Below are positions 1-9,962 of a stretch of DNA of 64,000 bases, one piece after another. The position numbers were made by a program, and so were the translations under genes. How positions within the stretch are numbered: position 1 is the stretch's first letter; every line of letters starts with the position of its first letter. Source of the stretch: Eremomyces bilateralis CBS 781.70 (taxonomy: Eukaryota; Ascomycota; Dothideomycetes; Eremomycetales; Eremomycetaceae); the NCBI RefSeq assembly GCF_010015585.1, contig NW_022985072.1:1192438-1256437 (forward strand), written 5' to 3'. The notes beneath the pieces were generated by a model. The model saw nothing but the letters and a program-made list of their open reading frames with translations. It searched no databases and was not told the DNA's origin.

Positions 1-325
1 ATCGTGGTATCCAATTCTTCCCAAGGGGTGTAGAATCACCCTGAAGCTCTAGAACTCGCGCGGCCATTTCACGCAGACGTGCGTGGGTAGGGGGGAATCC
101 TTGAGCGTCACTCTCAAGTATCCAGTCGACTAAAAACCTCTCTTGCACCGGTGTAAGGCGTTGGTTCGATTGTTGAGCTGTAGAGCGCGATTGCATGCCC
201 TTGAGGCGGTTTTGAAGCGTAGCTCGATTGACCTTGAATAGGGCCGCAGCTTCATTTTGTGATTTGCATTGACCGGTCTCTACGGCATGGATAGCCTGTA
301 GGAGTACCTCCTCTGAATTTGACAT
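1..325 (-). pseudogene. N-terminal part of a pogo/Fot1-like transposase, broken and cut by the window edge
   Basis: Read on the minus strand from ATG at 325, the first ~90 residues begin MSNSEEVLLQAIHAVETGQC and continue with KSQNEAAALFKVNRATLQNR. This is the psq-type helix-turn-helix that starts fungal pogo/Fot1 (Tc1/mariner superfamily) transposases. Next comes the start of the CENP-B-like second HTH (LTPVQERFLVDWILESDAQG). Near position 90 the frame is lost: after PTH the family-like continuation (RLREMAARVLELQGDSTPLG) lies one frame over, so a single-base indel is present. The catalytic DDE domain would lie left of the window. No terminal inverted repeat can be checked here. The family call rests on the HTH pattern and the frame break is seen directly. 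Confidence 0.7.
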
Positions 326-688
326 CGTAATACGATATGGTGGTTGAGATATTACGCGTTTGGTGATGGTGGTGAAGATGGTGATACTGGCCAAGTAGGT
401 GGTTGGCCAACAGGCAGGGGTTCGAACTTACGTTAGTTAGTTAGCTGTCCTGATTAGCTTAGCTCCTTCCTGATCCCTGCGATCCCCGCCGCTATCGTCC
501 CAGTCCAACGGCCCGGTATCTCTTCATCCCTTCGCCTGTTGCATTGCCTATCTTCATTCTTTCTTTGCAACACCAGAACTATTCTCTCTACGATCGAGCA
601 CGAAATATTTAAGCATCACGAATTCACGATTCCCGTCGATCCAACACCTTAATTTTGAAGAACCCCGGACCCCAAGGAATTGCCCGCC
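326..688. other. Intergenic region
   Basis: Region between the transposase remnant and the zinc-finger gene. It should hold the 5' end of the transposon and the promoter of the gene at 689. A pyrimidine-rich stretch (about 490-570) precedes the start, as is common in fungal promoters. No RNA gene or clear motif was seen. Confidence 0.4.
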
Positions 689-1357
689 ATGCGGGGTTGG
701 GTGGGGTGCAACTGCGGTGTGGAGTTTTATGTCTACAAACAAGAGGACATCGCAGACCACTTGAGGGAGTGTGGTTATGGAGTCCCTTGTGAAGGATGTT
801 TTCTAGGCTTTGACTCTAGACCTGGGTTGGCACAGCATCTTAAACTGAACAATGGGTGCCGCACTTGCCACCGTCATTTTAGTACTGAGAATGGCCTCAG
901 ACAGGTACGGTAGACCCTACGAAGGATACCCATCATAAGATTCGCGTGCATGCTAATGACTGCATTACGCTAGCATGAACAAGTGCACCTACCCCGAACC
1001 GTCGAATGCTTCAAGTGTAACGAGAAATTCATTTCATTTTCCGCAATGATCCTTCACTTAGAGCAGGAGATCTGTTGGCAGGATCCGAATCATGAACTTG
1101 AACATGCGGCGGCGACCTGCTTTCAATGGCGTCGCTTTGTTGAAAGGTCTTCCCGAATCGAGCTGTTGAATGGCGTTGTGGACGGCAACCCATTCTACTG
1201 TGAACGTTGCTACAGAACATTCCCATTTCTCTCAGCGTTGTTCCAGCATGCCACGTTTAGCAACCAGTGTGATGCGAGCATTGACGACGGCGCATTGGCG
1301 AAGTTGGTGCGTTGGCTCGAATTGGTGATTGAATACGGCTACGTCAGCAAGCGCTGA
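689..1357 (+). CDS. Small C2H2 zinc-finger protein
   Basis: Two exons, 689-904 and 974-1357, with a 69-base GT-AG intron joined in phase 0, encode 199 residues. The ATG at 689 is the first in frame. The protein is built of Cys2His2-like units: CNCGVEFYVYKQEDIADHLREC, CEGCFLGFDSRPGLAQHL, CRTCHRHFSTENGLRQHEQVH (crossing the splice), CFKCNEKFISFSAMILHL and CERCYRTFPFLSALFQH. Spacing is irregular, as in the multi-finger hypothetical proteins common in Aspergillus genomes. Such fingers bind nucleic acid or protein; no target can be inferred. No signal peptide or membrane segment is visible. The intact frame across a clean intron argues for a real gene, although it sits beside transposon debris. 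Confidence 0.72.
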
Positions 1358-3421
1358 AGTTGATCCATGGAAATTGCATCCATTAGGAGCTTAGGAAGGG
1401 GTTTCAAAGTTTGTTCATGCTTGTTTCGTTCTAGGATACCTCTGGGGAAGTCTGCTCTGTCTGAACCTCGGTGCTCTTGTTGCAAATTCCATACCCTATC
1501 ACCTTTTCATGTACTCGGAAGAGTTCTTTGGACTCGGAGGATAGTCTTGGTGTCGCGTGCTCGCAAATGATGCTAAGAAGACGAGGAGGGAGTGTTTAGG
1601 TGAAAATGGAATCCAAAACCAAAAGATTCGAAGCATAAGAGGATCTTTGAGCGAGTAGGGAGGAAGGATTCGGTGTATTTTCTTGATTCCCCTGTACGGC
1701 ATTGATAACCAATGAGACTGTCTCAAAGTCCTTTTCATTCCATCCTTCCAACACACTGTACCTGTCACACGGAGGTCACCTGACTTCAGTGTGTGTTGGG
1801 TCACGTGGTTTGTGTTTGCTCGGAGATGTCTATCTCTATCTCTTCACGCTGTATTTTAGATAGATCCAATACATCGCTCTTCTCTCTGATACGTGATCTT
1901 TGCTCGATTGGAGTATTCTCCACAGCACCAATTTCATGCTCAAATAATCCCAATTCCCGGTCTCTGGTGCATTGTTCTCTATGTCAGTGGGCGACTAATT
2001 CTATTGTAGGGGATAATAAAGAATTATGACAAAGGGAGTTTTGTACTGTCCTGCGACCTTAGAAGAACCCATCGCCCTAGTTGCCCACCTGTTGCATACG
2101 TGAGCATAGAAATCTCGACACATTCTACTCTAAGACCAGGGCCATTTCCCCTTCCCCTCTCTTCGTTTGATTTCATCCCCTGCAGGCACCTTAATTCCTT
2201 CCATGTCAAGTTTGTTGAGCGGCACATATCATCGCCCCTGAAAGGACGATCTCCGGTTCACTAATCTTTATTCCGACCCTCTTGTGGGCTCAGAAGAACT
2301 CATCCCTATATATTCCCTCCTCATGCAAGTGAGTCTACATACCATCCAGCTCGTTGAGGACGGTTCAGTCAGCGTGGTCGCTGGTGTCCGCATTCGGAGC
2401 CTTCTCGCTAATCACATCCTGAATGCCGTCAATCTGCCAGAGGACGCTTAAGCCATTGCCAGCGCCTCCCCCGGATAGCGTCCTGTTCTATTCTTTATAT
2501 CTCAACTTCTTACCCAAGACATCCAGCTCGTATTGGGCTTCCGATTCTAATTTTCTGCGTGGGGCGCCGATCGCGTGTTCCTGAAATCGTTCTGTGATTT
2601 CTGTCCCATTGCCATATGTTGGGATTGATTGGATTCGGGAGAGAAGCTGGAGTTGAGGAGCGAGCGAAGAGAAACATCGGCCTACTCGAGCTAGGGGCCT
2701 GGGGGTGGCTCATCGATTCGCGAGGTAAATCTATTCATTCGGACCACGTTGGTTGCACTCACTTTGAGATACAGAAGAAGAATTATGCCAAATCAAGATA
2801 TATTTTCAGGCATTCTGTTCGTAATTGTTGGCTCCTGTACCGCGATTTCAGGCTGTTGATTATTTTCGAGAGGGATATCTATTGAGTGGTGGTCCCCCGG
2901 CTGTGATCATGTGAACCAGGCAACCTGTCGAGCATCAAGAGGGTTCCTTCGCGGTTAGTATCCTACATAGTATGTGTCCAGAATGGAGAACATGGCTACG
3001 TGGCGCTCTCGACGCAGTCCTCAACCTCTTGTTGGCTCCGCTTGAAGATTGAAGAGAGAGAAGGAAGAAATCTCCCAGCGCCTCCGTGCGCAAGATATAA
3101 ACCCTTCTCTCTGCTATCCTAACATAGCTCAACATAGCTCCTTAACACAGCTCCGTCCTAACACATAGCTCCCATATGACTATCTCCTTGATAATCCTCC
3201 ATGCCATCCACTAGCTACATCCCTGGCGTCAGCCATATAGGTACTCAAGGGCCCAGGCCACAGGCCCGGGACCATAACATTGAGGGTAAAAATGAAATCG
3301 AATCACAGCGTCCTCAACCCAATTCCACTAATTCCACTGATTGCTCGTCTCAACGTTCTGTCATGTTTCGACCCTCCGAATCTGACTGAGATTTTGTCTC
3401 AACTTCCCTGGTCGGCCAAGT
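1358..3421. other. Gene-poor stretch, no supported gene
   Basis: About 2 kb with only short, mutually overlapping frames on both strands. A short open stretch at about 2336-2450 (plus strand; VEDGSVSVVAGVRIRSLL, then a stop) looks coding-like but has no recognisable partner and may be the tail of a lost gene. Small direct repeats of the 'cataget-ccta' kind (tagctc near 3125-3170) are present. No tRNA or terminal repeat was seen. Confidence 0.4.
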
Positions 3422-4639
3422 CTAGGAGATTTCTCTGTCATCTTCGTATTCATTTGTGAATTTAAGAAACCACGTCTTTGAAATCCCCAGGAATGTCCGA
3501 GCTATCACTATCATTATCTTGGGGTACCCTTGCCCTGTCGCTGGGGCCAGCTGCGTCTGAATTACCCCAGTTTCGGAGAGGGCGACCATGTCCTTGCATA
3601 ACTTCCAGATAAACTCGTTCGTGGCGTTTGAAAACTCCTTGTCTGTCATCTCCTGCATATTTTCAACGGCAACGGTAAGGCTGTATTCGTCTCCAGTTGT
3701 GGCGAAGTCTCTCACAATCACCCCATCCACTGTGGTGGAAACAATATGCGTCCTGCCAGGACATGGGTATTACCTTCCGGTCAACCGACGATTAGACTGA
3801 AATTTTCTCAAACATGGCTGACTTGGAGCCTTGAGTGTACTTGGGGTTTTTGAGAGTGATGTGGAATATATCTTGCACTGGAGAGATTTTATTTGGTTCA
3901 GATAGGGTGCGTCCCGGCCATTCCTTGCCGGTCGGTTAGCAAATGGAAACATGCTGGGTGCGACATTGAACGCTAGTTCCACAAGGTTTTCAAATTATAA
4001 TGCGTCATATGTGCCTCTCTTTGCTTCATCCAGGTCAGTAAACATGCAACTACACCTCGACGATAAGTTGTACTAACGATTCTGGGGTGTCCCAAACTGA
4101 TGAACATGGAAATATATTGTTCGTGATCCACAACTGCGATATAGTTTATCCATTTCTCCTGGGAGAGATCAGGCGCTGATGACAGCACTGAAATGGTATC
4201 TGGGTACATGTGCTCGGAGGATGATGGAGGCTGAAGACTGGGCCTAGCGCACAAATTCCCATCTTCCTCTGCGAACGAACTTCAATATTTCAATGTATTC
4301 CTTATTAGGCCTATCTTCTTTCTACTAACGTCGCTGTCTCTTGCGCGGGCTAAGTCCTTTCCAAGCATTTGAAGCCGTCTCTGCTGCAGCACGCTTAGGA
4401 CGCTGTCTACGCACATCCCCAGACCCAAAAAGAGGATTTTGAGCATCGACTTGTGTAAATTTTTCGGCGTAGAAAGCTTGCATATCTCCAAAGTGATAAT
4501 TCCATGCCATTGTTGGGGTGCAGGAAGCATATATTCCGCTTGTAGCGAGAGCCATATTCCGTGCTTCAGGTCGTAGTTTCGGATATCCAGCGCCGCCAAA
4601 AGCAAGAGAAAAGGCCAAAGACCCGACGGCATGTAACAA
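3422..4639 (-). pseudogene. Degenerate gene of unknown function
   Basis: Four consecutive minus-strand open segments read like protein but cannot be joined by normal splice sites. They are: 4639-4325 (AFGGAGYPKLRPEARNMA, ending in a basic RQRPKRAAAE...SPRKRQRR tail), 4254-3973 (LSQEKWINYIAVVDHEQYIS), about 3985-3790 (two frames, one giving HITLKNPKYTQGSKSAMFEK), and 3730-3422 (DFATTGDEYSLTVAVENMQE). The shift between frames near 3735 and in 3790-3900 has no intron of usable size and phase, so frameshifts are likely. I do not recognise the family. It could also be a badly resolved multi-intron gene. It lies in repeat-rich DNA between the zinc-finger gene and the P450. Confidence 0.4.
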
Positions 4640-5473
4640 TGGGCCTTAGCCAGACGGGTGCCTTGGATGTCCGACAAGCGAAGAGACATCTCGATGTGCG
4701 GGGCGATGAGGAGCGAAAGGCCAAGATTAGGAAGGCACAGCGGGGATGGGGGCGGGAAAAAGAGAAGGGAGCATCTTCCATACAGGAATTACCCGTGGAG
4801 GAGGAGAATTTGGGATTTAATTTTAATGCGTTGCCAGAATTCGAGTAATACGTCTCAGATATCGAAATTGAAAATATGGTATTGGTCCACCCACACCTTC
4901 GGGTTCGGTGTGGGTCCAAGGGGTTAGGGGCCTGGGGCGGTGGGGCCAAGGGCCACGGGGCACGGGCCACGGATACCCGGATAGTGTACTCGGGCCATTT
5001 ACCCCTGTCGACGCCCCGCAAGATTGCCACCGTACCAAGCCGGACTAGAAATCCTTAACAAGCTTAGAGTATCCCTCTGTGACTATTAATGATGTTGCAT
5101 TAGAGTATCTCAGCCGTCACAAACAGGGAGGTTTCGTAATTATTATTAGCCCTAAATTGGATCTACATGGTACATATATTAACGGCTTAGGGGATAACAG
5201 TAACTAGTTGAATGGGCGGAGTAATCAAATAGAGCCTTAGGAGCTGTTATAGGCCTTGAAGAGGGTGGTTTACGGGTTGCCTTATTGCGGTGACCTGCAT
5301 TCGTTTAACTTCCCGAGTCCTACTTCTACTCGCCTTCCGCTCTCGTCCTATACTCTGCTCGTTGCTGGTAAGAATGATTTGAACTTCCATAGTCAAGAGC
5401 CATTCAGCGTTGTGCTTCTGATTTTTTTCTCTTCATATCCTCAACTCGAGCTTCCTAGTTTGCTGCAGTCAGG
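4640..5473. other. Upstream region of the P450 gene
   Basis: Contains a GC-rich imperfect repeat of GGGGCC/GGGCCAC blocks at about 4915-4985, then an AT-rich stretch at 5080-5240. The last 150 bases before the P450 start are pyrimidine-rich (about 5300-5440), consistent with a fungal core promoter. No gene is supported. Confidence 0.4.
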
Positions 5474-7208
5474 ATGGCTATCGCATTATCCCCAGGCCTT
5501 GTCGCCCTTCTCGGTATCGCCATTGTATACGTGATCAGTCGCCTGGTACGATCGGAAAACCATGGCCTGCCGCTACCTCCGGGTCCCAAAGGCATCCCGA
5601 TTATTGGAAATGTGAATGACCTGCCAAAGCCCGGAATGCTTGAGTGCGACCATTGGCTACAGCATAAAGATCTTTATGGCCCAATCAGCTCTATTACAGT
5701 ACTGGGTCAGACCTTTGTGATCATCAATGATGCGCAAATCGCACTTGAGCTCCTGAGAGACCGGTCGGCTATTCACTCTGCTCGCCCACACATGGTCTTC
5801 AGTAGTGATATGTATGCTTAACCTAACGACAAATATAATTGCACAGATTACTGACGAAACGTCTAGGATCGGATGGAAGAATACACTTGCTTTCAGCGGC
5901 GACACAGACACCTTCAAGCTTCATCGAAAGAACCTTGCCAAGGTTGCCGGCAGCCGTGTCGCCCTCTCGGTGTTCGATCGCGCTCAGGAGGAAGAAGCCG
6001 TTCACTTTCTTCTTAATGTACTAGATTCTCCAGAGAATTTATTTGACCATATTAAAAAGGAAGCTGGTGCAGTTATACTGAAAATTACTTATGGCTATAC
6101 AGCTGAGGCGCACGGAAAGGACCCTCTGGTTGATATGGCTGGCAAGACTATGCACGAATTCGCTGATGCAACAGTACCTGGAAAGTGGGCTGTGGATATC
6201 ATGCCTTTTTGTAAGTACCTACAAGCAGACGTATACGACATGTCTGACAAAACAAAGTGAGATATGCGCCCGATTGGTTCCCTGGTACTGGATTCAAGGA
6301 CACAGCTCGTCAAATGGCTGCTCAATTGAATCGAACTACGGAGCAGCCCTACCAGTTCGTCAAGCAGCAAATGCGCGAAAAGACGCACAAAATATCCTTC
6401 CTATCTCAGGCCATTGAGGATGTTGGCTCCGATGAGATGGAGAATATTCATAAGTGGTCGGCGTCTTCAATGTACTTGGGCGGCGCTGACACGACTGTTT
6501 CCTCCATGATGACCTTTTTCCTGGCTATGACTGTATTCCCGGAGGTGCAGAAGAAGGCTCAAGAGGAGCTCGACCGTGTTACTGGAGGCAGCCGACTACC
6601 TGTTAGCGCTGACCGCGAAAGGTTACCATATATCGAAGCAATTGTGACAGAGACACACCGCTGGCACCCTGTTGGTCCTATGGGTTTGCCCCATTCCAGC
6701 AATAAGGAAGATACCATTCGGGGATACAGAATCCCGAAGTGCGCGATCCTACTTACAAATACCTGGTAATACCCACACTCAAAATCCTTGCGTCTACTAA
6801 CGAGACTACAGGTGGTTCACGCACGACCCCTCCGTCTACCGCTCACCCATGACCTTCTTCCCAGAACGATTCCTCGACACGCCCACCCATAAAGCCGAAC
6901 CCGATCCGCGCACCTGGACATTCGGGTACGGTCGGCGTGTATGCCCCGGCCGCTACATAGCCGATAACGCGCTATTCCTCACCATCGCCCAGTCGCTGGC
7001 GGTGTTCAAGATTAAAAAACTGGTCGAAAATGGCAAGACGGTGGAGCCGGAACTGAAATTCGAACCAGGTATTGTGTCACACCCTATCCCGTATCGCACT
7101 TCGATTAATCCAAGATCGGATATGCATACGAAGTTGATCAGGGCGGCGGAGAAGGAATATCCGTGGGAGAAGAGCGATGCGAAAGCTTTAGAAACTGTGA
7201 AATGGTAA
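5474..7208 (+). CDS. Cytochrome P450 monooxygenase
   Basis: Four exons (5474-5811, 5867-6210, 6258-6765, 6812-7208) joined across introns of 55, 47 and 46 bases give 528 residues, normal for a fungal microsomal P450. The order is: N-terminal membrane anchor (ALSPGLVALLGIAIVYVIS), proline hinge LPLPPGPKG, I-helix oxygen-binding GGADTT, K-helix ExxR as ETHR, PERF, and the haem loop FGYGRRVCPG with the axial cysteine. It should use NADPH-P450 reductase electrons at the ER to hydroxylate a small lipophilic substrate. The overall pattern resembles the family often labelled O-methylsterigmatocystin oxidoreductase-like, but that label says little about substrate. No PKS, NRPS, terpene synthase or transporter is next to it, so no cluster role is inferred. 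It lies between a decayed gene and a decayed repeat. Confidence 0.93.
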
Positions 7209-7276
7209 ATGGCAGCCGCGTTCGCTGGATTCCTGGTGTACTGGACGACTTTATATGTGACCACGCTTAGATTTAG

Positions 7277-8745
7277 ATGACCGTGGTGCGAATCGACAAT
7301 CTGTTTTTAAATCCAGAGAGTGAGTTTTTGCGTGGAGGCAGCAGATATAGTGGATACACATCCACTAGTTACTACAAAACTACCATAACTACTCAACAAC
7401 AAATAATTTCAGACGCAAACGATATATTATCTGAAGAAGAATGGATTGACGAGGCCGAAGATACCCCCTCCAACTTCTCTCTTCCTTACACCGATCATGA
7501 TGCTACGAATACTACACCGAAAGCCTAAAATAAAGCAACTCAGGCCTGCTATACCCAAATCATGTCAATATTAAAGAAGAGACATTTTTCTAGGAAACAG
7601 TTCCTCCTTTATATGATCGATAACCAGGCAGGGTAAAGGAAGATTGGAAAGCACCAACTTGCAGAAGGGTTTCTTTTTGATCTTCTCCTTGATCCTGACA
7701 CGCAAACCCATATCATTAAGCATAGGCCTAAGCGTATTCTTTCTATTCTTCGACACATCTTTACCCGCATCATCTCAGATGAATTTGAACAACTGATGCG
7801 AGACGAGTCTCAATCTTTTGGGGTACGGGATGCTGATAATGCCCCTGGGAATATTGGAAGTACGCATCAGATCATCCGACATAGGGCGCCATTATTCTTC
7901 TCTCTTGTTGAATCAGTTGCCCAGCCCCTGAGCAAAACCAAAAAATTTGGCCAGAAACCTCATCATGGACTCACTACAATGATAGCGTCCTCGTTGGCCT
8001 TTTCCCGGCATAAAAAGCTATCAAATAAGCTTCCTAGGAGAATTGGGATTACATTACAAGATGGAGGTCTGTCTCGCAAAGGTCTAACGTTTATCTCCAT
8101 GCCTTTGGGATTACTCCTACATATGATACGCTCCGAGTTCCTACTCAGGAGACAATCAGCACAGAAAGGCATTTTTCTACAATCATGTAGTACTATATTC
8201 CAATTTTCTAACCACATCTAGCGTAGCCTTAACTAAACAGTTTGCAAAATATCCTGGACTGGCCGTTGCAATGGACAATTGTGATGGGCATGAGCGACAA
8301 CCTTATCAGCGGATTGGGAATAGAGGCGAAATGTTCAGCTATACATCTAGAATTGCAGTAGTCTGTCCTCGGATACCTGAACATGGCCTTGTATAGACAA
8401 TGCGGATACCATTTACTATCCGGCCTCCAGATTTCTTCAACTTTAATAGAGTCTAATTACCTGGTACTTTAGGTATCCAAAAACAGAACGCCTTCTTCCT
8501 AATCCGGAAGGCAATTGAATTAGCCTTCCCTGGCGCAACTCGACAATTGAAGGCGAAACGGACTAAGCTTCCTGGGTTTCCAACAATCGACCGACTCCGA
8601 GCAGAGAAGACAGTGAAGAATAACCTTAGATCCATACCAGTCAATCAGTCTACTACAAATGGGAATCATTAAATTCTCGAGAAGGTATTCTTAGGTTTTT
8701 TCAAGTTTAATATCGAGATAGTATGGCACTACGGACTGAGGTAGT
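7277..8745 (+). mobile_element. Decayed multi-copy-type element with a DUF6589-like protein
   Basis: Discontinuous plus-strand segments read as one long decayed protein. They are: 7277-7528; 7796-8221 with LVESVAQPLS, ASSLAFSRHKKLSNKLPRR and LQDGGLSRKGL; then about 8230-8400 with FAKYPGLAVAMDNCDGHERQ and CPRIPEHGL; then about 8480-8680 with RKAIELAFPG and SIPVNQSTTNGN. The order of these blocks (ligand-poor helical N-terminus, 'DN' motif, 'P..PE.GL', 'KT..NESTI.GN') matches what I know of the repeated fungal DUF6589 proteins, which occur in many copies in some fungi and behave like mobile elements. Many stops interrupt it. No terminal repeats could be assigned. The family name is tentative. 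Confidence 0.45.
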
Positions 8746-8889
8746 TGGAGTTGAAGGATGGATGGCTCGCGAAAATTGATGTCCCTGGAATCCACCCTGC
8801 GCGTGAATGCGGCGCCCCCCGACAGTCTCTCTACCATCTCCTTGCATTTTGCCCGCAGCGGACCGACCAGAGAATCGCGCTCCTCCAAT

Positions 8890-9065
8890 GAGCTGGAACA
8901 ACGGACTTTAAGAGGATACTGCATGAGAGGGACAAGGTGCGTCATGCAGCAAGGTGGCTGATCGATGCGGGAGATCTAGAGCAATACCGGGTGGCCAAGG
9001 AAGTTGAGAAGGAGGTAATAGAGGACTGGAAACCGTTCCAGCTCCTCCACGGTGTGCTAGAATAA
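8890..9065 (+). pseudogene. C-terminal protein fragment, unknown
   Basis: A coding-like tail of about 50 residues on the plus strand includes DKVRHAARWLIDAGDLEQYR and EVIEDWKPFQLLHGVLE before a stop. It has a clean amphipathic character and no start codon, and its frame is closed a few codons upstream. It may belong to the decayed element just before it, or be the severed end of another gene. No function can be given. Confidence 0.35.
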
Positions 9066-9180
9066 GCTCTCCGCGTAGGCGGAAACACCGACTAGTACGG
9101 AAAGATGATAAACTTTTGAGATAGTCTACTAAAGGGAGGAGGCAGGATTTTATGTACCCCCAGTCTCAGGGCTACGGGGA

Positions 9181-9271
9181 AACTTTTGCCCGCGGCAGAC
9201 CAGATAGAATGCCGTGCTCATAGACCCGAAAGGGATCCAGATAGTATGTTAAATTGATTCTTATTATTATT
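9181..9271 (-). repeat. Dispersed repeat, copy A (inverted partner at 48312-48401)
   Basis: About 90 bases here are the near-identical reverse complement of 48312-48401, roughly 39 kb away. The block runs from an AATAATAAGAATC end to a GCGGGCAAAAGTT end. Flanking sequence on both sides does not match, so this is a fragment of a dispersed element, possibly part of a terminal repeat. Both copies lie in the gene-poor islands, not in the core blocks. Confidence 0.7.
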
Positions 9272-9962
9272 AATATCGAGACAGACTTCACTGAACGCCT
9301 CTTCCTGGTATATGGAGATGCTAAAACAGTCAGACTTCTCCGGAGCTGCATCAAAGAGCGTGCTGACTCTTAAAGGCCCTTTTACGCCCATATTTAAGTT
9401 CTGCATGCATTTAATAGTCGCGGAGACCCTGATTTACTCAAAACGAACGAAAAAGTAAAGAATGAGGGGCTGGCAATATCGCGGGACGCATGATGCGCTA
9501 TCATAGCTGGGAACACGGGAGTCAATGTAGGAAACCGGAAGACGCCGAAAAACAGTGACCTCCCGATCTCTGACAGGATCCTCCTTGTCACGTGCATTTC
9601 AGCAGCTGACAATACCATAATTACTAGCGAGGCTTGGATTGGAACTTTATTTTGACTTTAATGTCGCTTCATCCCCTTGACTTCATGCCTCTTTTCGGAC
9701 TGTACACTGACTTGAGGGTCTAGTCTAGTTGTCTCATGTCTGGCATCAGCAAGTCCGAATCTTATCCCCTTTATCGAAAGCCGTGCTGTGATATCATCGT
9801 CAGTCTCAAGAAGATACTTTGCTGCTTGCCTAGGGTTTGGAAGACCATTTATATTGCTGAATCCTAGACTCCTAGTTAACCCTGCTTCGATGTATTGGAT
9901 TCTGATATTCATTTGATCCTGACGAATATCCACCGTGGCCACAGGGACCAAGAGATTGTGCC
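9272..9962. other. Intergenic, no supported gene
   Basis: Short overlapping frames only. It should contain the promoter of the HET-domain gene that starts at 9963. No RNA gene was seen. Confidence 0.35.

Noticed and set aside
5474-7208. A secondary-metabolite cluster around the P450
   Set aside because: No PKS, NRPS, terpene synthase, transporter or cluster regulator within reach on either side; the SDR gene is 8.7 kb away behind decayed genes.
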